DNA of 64,000 nt from Megalobrama amblycephala (Eukaryota; Chordata; Actinopteri; Cypriniformes; Xenocyprididae). Below the pieces are notes generated by a model. It saw nothing but the letters and a program-made list of their open reading frames with translations. It was not told where the DNA came from and did not search any database. The number at the start of each line of letters is the position of its first letter. Within the stretch, counting starts at the first letter, position 1. Location of the stretch: assembly GCF_018812025.1 (NCBI RefSeq), contig NC_063054.1:24023142-24087141 (forward strand), given 5' to 3'. Shown piece by piece: positions 12,399 to 24,500 of the stretch. The position numbers and the translations under genes were made by a program.

Positions 12399-14398
12399 AG
12401 TTTATAATACTTATAATGTGATAAAATACAGCAAAATCTGCATGACAAAATACTACCTCTCAGTATTTGAGCAAGAAGTCACTTCAATATTCCAGAATAC
12501 TGTTTTTGTTAAGAACATAAAAATGCCTGAAGAAAGATTTTTTTTTTTTGATGCAATATCAATGCAAGTTTACTTTCAAGTTTACATTTTTGTCTACAGC
12601 ATAAATTACACACAGTAGTACCTCAAACGTATATGGCATCTGTTATCAAATGGCTTACAAATTGATATCATGACTGAAGGGCTCTATTCTGCCTAAGCTT
12701 GAAAAAATTTAAAACCTGGGATATCAAATTTTGGACATCCCCCTTTTATTTAACATTTTAGGTTTGTTTTGTTTTGTTTTCTTTTGTACTATCCTAAATT
12801 AACTTCAAAGTAATGTCATCATCTTCCTTATTTGAGGTTAGTTATTTCTTGTGTTTTTTTTAAAAGCCTTTCATAGCTTTACTCTGCCTCCTTGTGGTGA
12901 AGACACTGAATTGTTGACACAGTGAACAAATTCGCAAATACAGATGAGATGAAATGTATTAGTACTGACAGTATACTGACAGTATAGACTTAGTACTCTT
13001 TTTTTCTATATTCGTTTTTATTACATTTAGTGCTCACCTGATGGTCCCTTTCTTTGTAAATTTCCAATAAATCATCTAGAAAAATAATAATAAAATAACC
13101 TCCCCTCATTTTGTTCATTCATAACAGACAAAATGTTAAATATAAAAGCATACAATAAATTCAAAATAACAAAAGCAATCAATTCACTGTGTGCTACAAA
13201 ACATTTCTGTGACTGTTAAAATGTATTAATTAATTCAGAATGTTTTATGAATTTTTGAGGTCAGTGATCCAGTTTTTTCCTTGCCAGGATAGAGCTTTCC
13301 TTTTTTCCTTTTATCATTTCATAAACCAACTAAATATTATGTGGTTTTGACTTACACATAAGTTTTCTTCTATTTATTTTGGCTTTTCTCCCACAGTTTG
13401 TAATCATTGCTTTTAAGTGTGAACACACCAGCTGTTGAATTTTCAAGTGAAGGTTACTCTTATTTATCCGTCTGCTGTAGGAAGATGAATTACGCTTTCT
13501 GACAAAAGTTTTCATGTATTTGATGCAAAAGAATGAAATTCCTGTTTTAGTGAGGTAGTTATTTTAGTGAGGATGTGTCTGTACATGATTTACAGTACGT
13601 AGATCATAAAGTGTCATACACCCTACTGTGACCACAGGTTAAATTTAGGCGTGAGAATAGGTTCTGAATACTGACATTCAGAAATGAACAGAGGGAAGAA
13701 TTAGTGGCATTAACAAATCAAACAAGTGTGGCTGTAACAATAATAATGACTGGCCTGATGAGAGTCAGAGCACATTCAACTACTTCATTACACCAAGATT
13801 CACTGAGAATAAATATGAAAAAAGAGGCGGTCGAGGCTAGTTACACGAAATTTCTTTATAGATATATACCCTAAAGTGTCAGCTACAAAAAGCTATTAAA
13901 CATCTTTACCATTATTGCCCTAGAAAAAAAGTCACTGAATCCATGCACAGACATTTTGTGACATGTTTATGCTAGTGTTAAAGCCATGTTCATCGCTTAC
14001 CTAACAGCTATTGAGAAAAGAAATAAAAGATTGTTATTTTAGTTTGGAAGACAACATTCACAAAAAATATTCTAATCTAAGATGATTTTGAATTGTGTGT
14101 TTGAAACCAACAAAACACTGGTAGAGAAAGCACATTTGTGGAATTAGACTTTTGACTCAAAATATACTTACTGAAATTCAACCCTTTTCACAGATCCCCT
14201 TTTGTGACAACTAGCCCCATCCTCATATATAATTGATTAACAGAGGATGCACTGATTGATTGATTTACTCGTTGATTGAATTAGCACATTTGCTAGAGTA
14301 ATGGCCTATTTGATTGTCTTTGGAGGATTTAAAATAAATAAATTAAAACGCACATAGCCTACTTATAAGAGCATGCCACAGAAAACAGACATAGGCTA
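12399..14398. other. apoB copy 1 3' flank, collinear with copy 2 flank
   Basis: AT-rich non-coding DNA that matches 41675-45353 downstream of copy 2 almost base for base, apart from insertions present only in copy 2 (about 43106-43225 and 43614-45126). No coding frame or RNA gene is recognised. Homology ends at CATAGGCTA (14390-14398), where another element begins. Confidence 0.7.
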
Positions 14399-17300
14399 CA
14401 CTGTAACAAATTGCTGTAGTTTTTACAGCAAAATTCTACAGAAACTAGCTGTTTTACCATTTTACAGGTTATTACTGTATTTTGCAATGCATTATGGGTC
14501 AAAAAGAGTATTACAGTTGTTAACAGTATTTTTCCAGGTCAACTGTAAATTAATTTACAGTTAAGAGGTGTTTTCGCTGTAGCTCATATGTTTTTACATC
14601 AAATTACTGTGATGTGGCATTATGGGACTGCGCGGGCTGAATAACGTTACGTTTGAAAACTGTGGACTGGAGCAGGACATGAACCATTGAAGATAAAAGG
14701 CATTATCATAACTTTTGTTAAGTTCACTTAAATTTACATCCATAAATATTCAAATCAGATGTATTACATTTAATGCATTTTAGTGATTCATATTTTAAAC
14801 AGAATTCTTAACGTCAGATGTAATTATTGTATCGACTTAAATAACAACTGCGTGTTATCAGCACATTTAGTGGGATATAAAAGTGTTTGATTCCAATATG
14901 CATTTATTTTTTTGCCGAAACAGGAATGTGTCGTTAACTTTATATTTATTGTTTCAGGAGAGGGTGAGAATCGTGACGGAGCGCCCATTAGCCTACAGTG
15001 GAGAGACGAAGCTGAACTACGGTAAAAACCATAGTGAATGTAATGATAATATGGTTGAATGCTGCAGTTTGTTACCATTTTATTCGCATTTGCTCTCAAG
15101 ATAATATTTTTAGAGCATTTGCAGTTTGGAAGACATTACATTTTGACCGCTCGTGAGACAAAACTACTTATAGGCTAACGTGTGCAGTTAGGTTTGTTGA
15201 TGAACAACATTAGAATATATGGTATTAATATCGTTGGATGCTGCGATTTTCTCATTTATTTCACCAGTTTGGATTTCTTATTGAGAGCATGTAAACCCAA
15301 TTTTTAACAAAGGCCTGCAACTAAATTGAACGCAAAACAGTTTGAGCGAATGGTGTAACGTTAGGGGTGCTTCGACTTTGCTCGCCACTGCTAGGGAGTA
15401 TTGTTTAGCACCTGTATTGTAAAGTGGTATGTTTTCATTAAAGTCTGCACATGATCCTAAATCTTCTGCTTGTGTTTTTCTGACTGATTTTTGTGCAGAT
15501 GTTATGTGAGAATCAACCCATCTACGAGTAGCAAGACAGCCACAACAAAAGTTGGCGTCAAAAAAAGTGGAAAGGCCTCAGAGAAGAGGAACCACACCAT
15601 TAACCCTCATGTGTTTACACTTCTCAAAAGATTAATGGACTTTGAGTGGTTAAGATGATGTCTACAAAATGACACTTTGTTTTTAATTTATATTCTAACA
15701 ATTTCGATCTTGTGTATGTTGTTTATCTTGTCTTTGTTCACTGCAAAAAGTGTTCAACATACACAAAAAAGGGTTTAAAAATACTTTAGATTAAAACGGT
15801 TTATATGTTTTAGATAGAATGCTGTCATTTGTGTTTGACAACATATATAACAGAAGAAAAAAAAAGAAAAGGAAAAAAAAGCAGAAATGTGAGACTAAAA
15901 GGAGTCTTGGTACCATACTTGTTTTGGTACCATAACGCCATTTTTGTTGATGTTACCAATGAAAGTCTTGCAGTAATTTGCTGTTAATTTCAATAAATAT
16001 TTTTCTTACAACAGCTTGGTTTGATTATTTTTTAGATGTTTATTTTAATGCATTTACATCAATATAATGGTAAATAATAGAGTACAGTTTACTGTTAAAA
16101 TAATTTACAGTATTTTTAAAGTATAACTATTACAGCAACATCTTGCCTTTTGGAGCATTTACAGGATTTTATTGGCAGGTAAATACTGTAATTCAGTGCA
16201 ATTACAAAAAAATACTGTAATGTATACTACAAGTACAATTTTACAATCCTGTAAAAAAAAAAAATTAAAAAAATACTGTATTCCACAAACAACAATATAC
16301 TGTACATTGATTAACAGTATTATACTGTAATCCATTTTACAGCAATTAACGATTTTACAGGATTTTATTGGCAACTTTAGTTGCCAGGTAAATACTGTAA
16401 TTCAGTGCAATTACAAAAAAATACTGTACACTGAAAAAAATGATTTTTTTGATGCTGTTCACTTTATTTAAACAACTTATTTTGATTCAACACCATTGTA
16501 TTAGGTTTCTGGTTCAAATTCAATTGCTTCATGTTAAATTAAGTTGAAACAATTACTTTTTGACTTAACTTGATTTTTTCATATTAAAATAACGTTTCAA
16601 TCAAGTAAACCTAACCAGGACTCAATCAAACAGGATTTTCACTTCCCATCATGCTTTGCAAAGGGGCTAAACTAGTGTAAATGTTGAAATAAAGTGTTAT
16701 TTTAAGCAGTTTTTAGGAAGATGAGAAAATGGAAAGACTTTTTAATGTTTACTGTTCTATTATGTTGGTATTTAAAAGTTTCTGTTAATTAATAGTTTTG
16801 GGGTTACCATTGTGGTGAAGTGTTGCACTTGTGCTTGGGTTGAGAACCTGCTAACAAAATTTCAAATTACTTTAATAAAATTGTAGTCACTATGGTAGTG
16901 CTCAGGGTTGCATTTCCCAAAAGCATTGTAAGCCCATGTTGATTGTAGAACCATTGCTACCATGATCAATTTACAATGTTATTGAGTAAGGTGATTTAGG
17001 ATGAATCCGGTATCACATCTAGATTGCCAACACAGAACATCAAAAAAGTTATGTAAATCATGCAATTAAACAAGAAGAATTAATTGTAAAAATGTATATG
17101 TATATGTATGTGAAAACAATTTATTTTATTTTGCTTTTTATTTTAAAATAAAACCTTTAATGTTAATAAAAACTAAGTTGGTTGTGAGGAACCACTGTCC
17201 ATAATTGACTTGAGTTAGTTTAAAGTATCATTTTACTACAAGTTCAATTTTATAATCCTGTAAAAAAAAAAAAAAAAAAAAATACTGTATTCCACAAACA

Positions 17301-17426
17301 ACAATATACTGTAAATTGATTAACAGTATTATACTGTAATCCATTTTACAGCAATGAACAACTATTTTACAGGATTTTATTGGCAACTTTTTTGCCAGTA
17401 AATTCAACAGTACATTTTTTACAGTG
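14399..17426. mobile_element. Composite ~3 kb element with CACTGTAA...TTACAGTG ends
   Basis: The left end CACTGTAAC and right end TTTTTTACAGTG are inverted. The flanks ATAGGCTA and TAGGCCTA look like an imperfect 8-base target duplication. The inside is full of TTTACAG/CTGTAA words. A ~170-base block (ending in AATACTGTATTCCACAAAC and its continuation) occurs near 16232-16400 and again near 17240-17400. The sequence between, from CACTGAAAAAAATG at about 16434, looks like a second insertion. It is absent from the copy 2 flank. No transposase is recognised; it may be several nested elements. Confidence 0.55.
14937..15997 (+). other. Exon-like island inside the 3 kb element (unrecognised)
   Basis: Two segments are bordered by splice-like signals: TTGTTTCAG before 14958 with a possible donor GGTAAAA near 15020, and TTTTTGTGCAG before about 15500. 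AATAAA follows at 15992-15997. Joined, the frame stops within a few codons of the second segment, so a protein is unlikely. It could be a captured transcript fragment or a non-coding exon pair. I do not recognise it. Confidence 0.25.
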
Positions 17427-17436
17427 TAGGCCTACG

Positions 17437-18310
17437 TCTTTTTCACCTGTTTACTTGTAATTAATTCATTTGTACTGTATTTTTCATGAAAATCCATTAA
17501 AATTGAACTTAGTGAAAGTATATATAAAAATCCAGTAGAATTTTATGTAAAGCATTCATAGCACTTTTAAGTAATGCACTTATAAAACACTATTTGGTTT
17601 ACTTTATCTGACTACACTTAAAATCATTTAAAGCGTTAGTTCTAATTGGTGCATTTATATTAAGTGTACTTAAGTACCACAGTTGGGAAAATGCACTTAT
17701 AACTAGAACATTAGTATTGTCATTTAAACTTAGAATTACTATGTAAAAGTCTACCAAGATTGAAATTAATTTTAAAGCATTGAAAGCACACTTTTAAGAA
17801 ATACACTAATAAAACTCCTCTGTATATTTTTGCGGTAGTATACTTTATTTCAATGCACTAATAAACTATTTAAGTGTTTGTGCTAATTAGTGCATTTATA
17901 TTAAGTGTACTTAAGTACCACAGTTGGGAAAATGTACTTATAACTAACATTAGTAATATATTTTTAATAAAATGAATTTCATTTAAACTTAGGATTACTA
18001 CATAAAAGTCTACTAAGATTGAATTAATTTTAAAGCATTGAAAGCACACTTTTAACAAATACACTAATAAAATATTTTTGTGGTAGTCTACTTTATTTCA
18101 ATTCACTAAAAATCAATTTAAGTAGTACTGGTATTTAGTATACTTTTCCAAGTGCAGTGAAGTACTACTGAAGTACAAATATACTTTAAAATAGTGTATT
18201 TATAGTGTATAACTTTGACACTTTTATTTAGCACCAAAATAAAGAATGTACAAATGTACTTGCTTGTATTTAAGTATTTTTTTAATGCACTCAAGTATAC
18301 TTTTTTTTCA
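17437..18310. repeat. AT-rich repeat region with a 241-base tandem duplication
   Basis: The block around TTAAGTGTACTTAAGTACCA (near 17660) recurs 241 bases later (near 17901), with the following TTGGGAAAATG and TTTAAAGCATTGAAAGCACAC segments also repeated. Many AAGTGTACTT/AAGTATACTT words suggest mobile-element origin. No coding content. Confidence 0.6.
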
Positions 18311-18780
18311 CCTGGGGCAGCAAAGTAATGATATTACGCATAATAAGGTCGATTAATTAATTGATTAGCTATTTCCCCACAAAAGCTGTTTAATCAGCAT
18401 GAAGCCTCTCATCCATTGACATTCATTCAATTGGGAGGTGGTTTAAATGAAAATAGTGTAAGAGATACAAAAACATGCAAACACATCTAGCATGATGCCT
18501 TATGTATTGCATTGCTGAATTTTGAGCATTTCCACCGAGCTATATGCAGTTTAGTTAACACTGATGTAGAAGCACCAATTCACGATTTTAAGCCTAAACT
18601 TGACAATCTGTAAACTTGTCCCTCAAATCTGATGGGTTGATTTGAATGTTGTTCCAGGATCAACAAAAATGTTGACCCAGGAACATGTTGAACTCAGCAA
18701 AATCAGGTTATGCTTTAGTTTCAGTAGTACTGAAGTGAACAGCACTTAACTATCCTTTATTTGACTGTTACTACAGGTAG

Positions 18781-18906
18781 GTGCTGTTGAGGTTCCGTCA
18801 TACTTGATTGGCTGCTTTGCAATGGATCGGGTCAGCAGGAAGAAGACATCCTCCAGCTCTGCTGCTCGGTGGAGTCGCCTGCATGCTCATTATTGTGGTG
18901 CCCCAG
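18781..18906 (+). pseudogene. slc22a16-like exon 6 relic, frameshifted
   Basis: This segment nearly matches the live exon at 50179-50306 but is 126 instead of 128 bases long. Two bases are missing after GAAGACAT near 18849, which breaks the frame. The glycine of the transporter DRVGRK motif is replaced (GTCAGCAGG reads V-S-R), and the acceptor region carries extra bases. The other eight exons are absent, with the upstream part replaced by repeats. It is a dead fragment left by the tandem duplication. Confidence 0.88.
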
Positions 18907-19009
18907 GTATGAGTTTGTGTGTGTGCATCCACGGTCATGTGCAATATGCACACTGTGATATAATAGTACACTGATAAAGTCACAATGAAATGGACATCCC
19001 ACATCCTTG

Positions 19010-20085
19010 TTTCCAGTTACCACTCCCTCTTGTTTAGTTGTTGTTCAGTCCTCGTTTGTATGAATGTGCTCACCTGTTCCTTATGTTTTCTGCTTCCTTT
19101 CTTGTTGAGTCTTCGTTAGTCTGAGTGTTGTTACCGGTTCCTCATGTTCTTTGCTCCCTTTATATTGTGCCCTCTTTCCCTCATGTTTTTGTCAGTTTGT
19201 TATGTGCCAACTTGTGTGTGCGCCTCATAGTGCTATTGTGTACTTCTGTGTGTGCTAACGTTACCATGTTCAAGCTGAAGATTGTGTCTGGATACCTTGT
19301 CTTGTGACTTTTGTGTCTCCTGTTTGTTCCAGTAACTGCAAGCTGAGCTTCTCTGGTAGCTTCCCCTCTCTGCCAAGCAGCAAGACCGGTGCAGTGCCTG
19401 ATCGTGCCCCGTGAGTCTATCTATGTGTGCTGTGTGATCTTGTCTGGCTCTCGCTGTATCTATAGAGGGTATGCATTGACGTCACCTTTCTGCCGGAACG
19501 CACTCCCTCAGCTGGACTGAGTGGTAAAAGAACCTGCCGCATGACTGGATTTAATTGGGGAAACTGCGAAAACGCGAGTAGGGCCTAAAGCAAATGATTA
19601 CACTAAAGGTTGGGCTCGAAAGTGCTCCTTATAACATGTAAAAGAAACCTAATCCATGGATATTGACGTGCAGCCAGAAGTCGTGTTTCCTGACATTTAT
19701 ATGTGCCGGATTTCGACGCTGGGGAAATACATAAAGCAAATCTGCCTGTTATCACTTTATATAACTACAATATAGGTAGGTCTAAATCAGAGTTATCACT
19801 TATATCAATGTTATACACATCGTTATATCGTTCACAGCCCTAAAACCTGTATAGTTCTGTGACTTGCAGCGATCCATTTGCTTTTTTTTTTTGTTTTTTG
19901 TTTTTGTAGCTTTCGGCAGTCTGTAAAAATATACCTCAGATTTTATCGCAAAGCTATTTGTACAATCGCAAAGCACTTTTCTTGTTTTAGATGTGTTTTT
20001 CGCGCCATTCACACTGAAAATCAATGCTGCCACTCAGTCTTTCTGTTACGCTCATCCTGCATTTGAGTCCTCCCTCATAAATCTC
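19010..20085. other. Insertion splitting the slc22a16 relic; origin unknown
   Basis: This DNA is absent from the corresponding intron of the live gene. The first half is T/C-rich with repeated GTTCCT...ATGTTTTCTGC-like phrases. Near 19469 a GGGTATGCATTGACGTCACC motif resembles the start of a repeat. No credible coding sequence is seen. The whole looks like one or two degenerate mobile elements. Confidence 0.4.
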
Positions 20086-20180
20086 TGACAGGTCCAGGTT
20101 TAAGCAGACTAACTGACTGGAGAAGTCCTGCATATATCAACAGAAAGAAGCCTGTTGTTTTTACCAGAATATATACGGAA

Positions 20181-21487
20181 AATCTATGAATTATGAAAAA
20201 ATTATTGCCATGATGAGAATAACATGTAATCAGCAAAAATGTAAAAATGCAGTCTGATTACAAGAAATTTAAAATGTAATATAATCTAATTACAAGTTCT
20301 TAATTTTTGGAATCTGATTACGTAATCCAGACTACATGTAATCAGTTACTATACCCAGAACCAACAATGAGGATTGCATTTCTCTTTTGAGAAGGAGACA
20401 TAATTTTTGTTGTCTTACAAGCTGTGATTTACAAACATTAATTGGGACAAAATGAATGTCATGCATTTATCCAAAAACACAAATTTTGAATGAATTTTGT
20501 GATCACACACCTTTTAAGCTATCAATACATAACAATAAAAGGAAAATTATATATAAATGTTTTCAATATTACTATACCTTTCTAAGATGATTATAAGGAT
20601 GTTTAAGGACCAATTCTAGTATATTCTGCTTTCCATCAATCAACAACTGAAGGCCTTGGATAAATAATTTTTTGTGTATCCAAGAAGACTTGCCTGGACA
20701 AATTTGATGAGTATTTACCCACAACAGAAAATAAGAGGTTAGTGGATAAAGTAAACAGGACGACAGGGGAGAAGGTTTAATAATGTTTTTCAGTGTAGTT
20801 GTGTCTGATTGGTAATGCACTCAGCAAAGATGTCAAAATAAAATGTAGTCAAATATGTGGGTCTAAGATTAGTAATATGACCTAGTCTACTTTTGGTGCT
20901 TAATGTCCTTTGCATCATCAGTAAGAAGACATGAAAGAGACAGGCTTCTACCATCACATTATCGCAAGAGGAGCCGTATGGAAGTTGTTGAGATGCTACA
21001 GATTTAAAAGGTAGATTAGAATATTTTAAAATGACTACTGGACCTTTTCTCTTTACAAATTGAACCTTTCAATCATGTAATAAGTGTTTTTTTTTTTGTT
21101 TGTTGTTTTGTTTTTTTTAAATCAAATTGTGATCAAAGGGTAAATGAATTAAATCAATTTTCTATGTATATTAATATGGAAGTGAGAAATACACTAAATG
21201 AATCAATCAACCAACCAACCAACCAACCAACCAACAGATGTGTTCCTTGAAAAAACATATTCTCTCTATTTGAAAGAGCATTGACATTAAATGAAAGAGT
21301 AGCCTTTGTCCTGCCACAGAGGCACAACATATGAACTTTGTAGTGGGTCTTTACTGATTTGCAACTGCTATCTCTCCTCCCATTCCTACAGAAACTGGCT
21401 TAATATACAAGGCCATTGACAGCAGTAATACCGCAGATTCCATCTCAATACGCAACGATCTAAGGAAAGAGCTTAACTGAACCCATC
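20181..21487. other. Upstream region of apoB copy 2
   Basis: Non-coding. About 20200-20345 is a GTAATCAGATTAC-rich repeat fragment of a type common in fish genomes. A (CCAA)n run lies near 21204-21236. Short frames, such as a minus-strand one at 20572-20820, have no recognisable domain and are not called. Confidence 0.5.
21320..21487 (+). promoter_or_regulatory. Candidate proximal promoter and 5'UTR of apoB copy 2
   Basis: TAATATACAA at 21401-21410 is a TATA-like element at a plausible distance upstream of the ATG at 21488. ATGAACTTTG at 21331-21340 contains the TGAACTTTG half of an HNF4-type site, a known regulator of APOB in liver and intestine. Both calls are motif inference only; no start site can be seen. 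Confidence 0.3.
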
Positions 21488-21542
21488 ATGGGGGACACTA
21501 AGCTCTGCCTTTTGCTGCTTCTATGTGCAATAGCCGTGACAA
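21488..21542 (+). CDS. apobb: apoB copy 2, exon 1 (signal peptide)
   Basis: The ATG at 21488 starts MGDTKLCLLLLLCAIAVT, a short N-terminus followed by a hydrophobic core, as expected for a secreted apolipoprotein. The donor GTAAGT is at 21543. Phase matches the 30-base exon at 23819-23848 (NAQGGELPC), which joins into the LAKMYKSFNKYEYTYE segment of exon 3, equivalent to human FKHLRKYTYNYE. Confidence 0.85.
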
Positions 21543-24500
21543 GTAAGTACTATTGAGGATTTGTGACTGGTGGAATTTGTTTAATAATATACTTTTTAAT
21601 AATGTATTTGCCAGACTGTTGTTGTAAAGAATAAGAATTCATTGTCGTGCCTGCCCTTATGAAAAAGAAGTTTATTCAAGTGTGCTACAGTATTAGTATA
21701 CATCTTTTAAACTAAAAATAAGAAGATATACAGTACTTTGTCTACTTTTTATATACGTCTCAGAAATATACTTTACGTGCTTCTCAGAAATATACTTAAA
21801 ATTGCACTTAAGTATACATGACTTATACTGACAGAAAAGTCTAAGTATATATTTGGCCTATACTTATCTTCAATCTTTTGATCAAGATATACTTAAAAGT
21901 ATAATTAAGTATTCTAAGTATACTTGGCTTGTAGTAGTCTTTTGATTGAGTAGCCTTTTTTACATAGTTTTACACAGTCTTATAAACTTATAAACAGTCT
22001 TATAAACTTCCCTAGTGAAAAAATATATACTAAAATGTATTTGAAATACATTTATTTTGTGTTAAGTATACTACAAATACATTTACATATTTATGTTCTT
22101 AATAAAAATACCCTGCAACTGTACTTTTGGTATATTAAACTGGTATACTTAAAGTCTGCTAAATTGGAACAACTAATTTTATACTAAATGCACTTTGATT
22201 GTGCAGAAGGGGTAGTGCTGTAGTGCTGAGGTCCAACTAAAGATATGCTTAAGTATATTTGATTGTGTTAAAGTGGAACTATTGTATACGTCAGGTACAC
22301 TTTAAATATTTAAAGTTTGATATGCAAAGATCATACAATCCTTATTAATAGTGATATTAAAACACTTTTAGGCATAAAAGGGGGGTGCTATTACGCATCA
22401 TCTGAAAGAGTACAGACTGAATCTACGGATCAAAACACAGGAGAAGAAGAAGCTGAAACAAGTGATATAAGATTGCTCACGCAAATGTAAAATAACAGGA
22501 TAATCAAACATTAAACAGCATGTAAATCAAAACTGCCTAACGTTACCGAATGAAATGTAGACCCAGGACGAGCTATAGGATTGTGAAGCTTTGGGGGTGT
22601 TGATGGACTTCAAGTATATTTAGGCCTGGTTTCACAGACAAGGCTTAGCCTAAGCTAGAATTAGTTCTTAGTTCAATTAGGATATTTCAGTAGCTTTTAT
22701 AAACATACACATTACTGGTGTGCATCTTGAGACAAAACAATGGCAGTGACATATTTTAAGATATGTCAGTACAAGTTTCTTTCAGTTCAAACAGTTCAAA
22801 CATGCACTTTAGTCTAGGACTAGCTTAATCCTTGTCTGTGAAACCGGGGGTTAAAGTATTAAACTACTAAACTAGTAGTTTACTGAGAGTATACTTCAAA
22901 GTGTGCTTTCATATAAAGTACTACTAGTATTAAAATAGTACACTACTAGTAAATATACTCATAAGTTCACTTGCAGTACAAATAAGAAACATAATTATAG
23001 CTGTGCACTTGAAGTTTACTACTGTTACACTTATAGTACACTTAAACATATACCTTTATATACTAAAAGTGGACCAATTTAGTCTCAAGCAGTATTGATA
23101 TAGTTCACTTACAAATATACTACTAGTACATTGATATTAGTATACTTACAACATAAAGTATACCTAAATATATAGTTAAATATTGCTTAAGTATACTTCA
23201 TAAAATGAACTTGAAGTATACTTTTTCGTAAGGGTGGTTAAATAAAATGAATATTTTATTATATGAAAGTATGTTTCATGTTTCAGTTCTAATCATACTC
23301 ATTTGTTTTTATGCTAAAAGTTTAAAATATTGTTGAGTCATTTTTGAATCAGTATTAAACACAAAAACATTAATAGATGTTAAATGTAAAACAAAATAGT
23401 GTTTCTGTTGTCAACTTGTATTTATTTGTTAGTTATTTTTGGTGTTCTTTTTTAAATATTTATCTATTGTTGTTAAAGGGACAGTTCACCCAAAAATCAT
23501 TTACTCACCCTCAGAGTACCCAAAAATACCCAAAGATATTTTGGAGAATATGGTTAACCAAATATTTGACGGGCCCCATTGACTTCCATAGTATGGAAAA
23601 AAATAATAATATGGACGTTAATGGGACTATATATCTTCTTTTTTGTTCAGCAGAAGAAAGTCAGACAGGTTTGAAACAACTTGAGGGTGAGTAAATGATG
23701 ACACAATTTTTATTTTTGAGTGAACTATCCCTTTAATGAATAACACTGAATTGTACTATATGGTAATGGTAAATTTTGATATTATTTGTATAATACTCCT
23801 TGTTGTTTTTCACTTTAGATGCTCAAGGCGGGGAATTACCATGCCTTTGTAAGTGCTAAACTATTAACATTTTTTAAGAAAATATAAATTGTTTATAAGA
23901 AATTCTATATAGTATATACTGTATTATCTAATGATATTTATCAGGAAAAATAAAACGAATAAGAAAACCATCTACTTCATTTAAGAAAAGCAATCGTTGT
24001 GGACTAGAGTCATGTATGAGTGTTCTGATGTTTAAGATGTGATTGTGCTCCCCTAGTGGCCAAAATGTACAAGAGCTTTAACAAGTATGAATACACCTAT
24101 GAAACAGAGTCTCTAAATGCCCTGAATGGAGCAATCAATGGCCCCAAGGCCAGATGCAAGGTATAAATGTCGACGCTGTGAATATTTAGATTTTTTTTCT
24201 TGTTTTTATTTTATTTATTTATTTTTTTTCATAAAACTTATAATTTCATACATATTCTCTTTTAAACAGGTTCAAATTGAGGTCCCTCGTACATGTAGCT
24301 ACATCTTGCGCACAACGGAGTGTGCATTAAGTGAGGCGATCGATGTTGATGCAGAAGGAAATCCTATCTTTGGGTCATCTGCTGGTGCAGATGCTTTCAA
24401 GGCTGCCATGGAGAAGTATGTTTCTCAAGGCATTCTACACTGAGCAGAAAAGAAGAAGCTGACCATGTTAAATAAACACTGACCTCTCAATTCTCAGGAA

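Larger units (their letters stand above)
18440..20180 (+). other. Segmental-duplication relic of slc22a16 intron 5 - exon 6 - intron 6
   Basis: About 18440-19000 aligns with 50040-50440 of the intact transporter gene, including intronic text on both sides of the exon. About 20085-20180 (CAGGTTTAAGCAGACTA onward) aligns with 50575-50665. The gap between the two parts holds an insertion at about 19010-20085. Intronic homology shows a DNA-level duplication rather than a retrocopy. Confidence 0.8.

Noticed and set aside
18798..19023. Minus-strand open frames over the relic exon, mirrored at 50150-50618
   Set aside because: Antisense shadows of the slc22a16 exon 6 and its relic.
20572..20820. 82-codon minus-strand open frame upstream of apoB copy 2
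   Set aside because: No domain recognised, no splice or promoter context; too little to call a gene.
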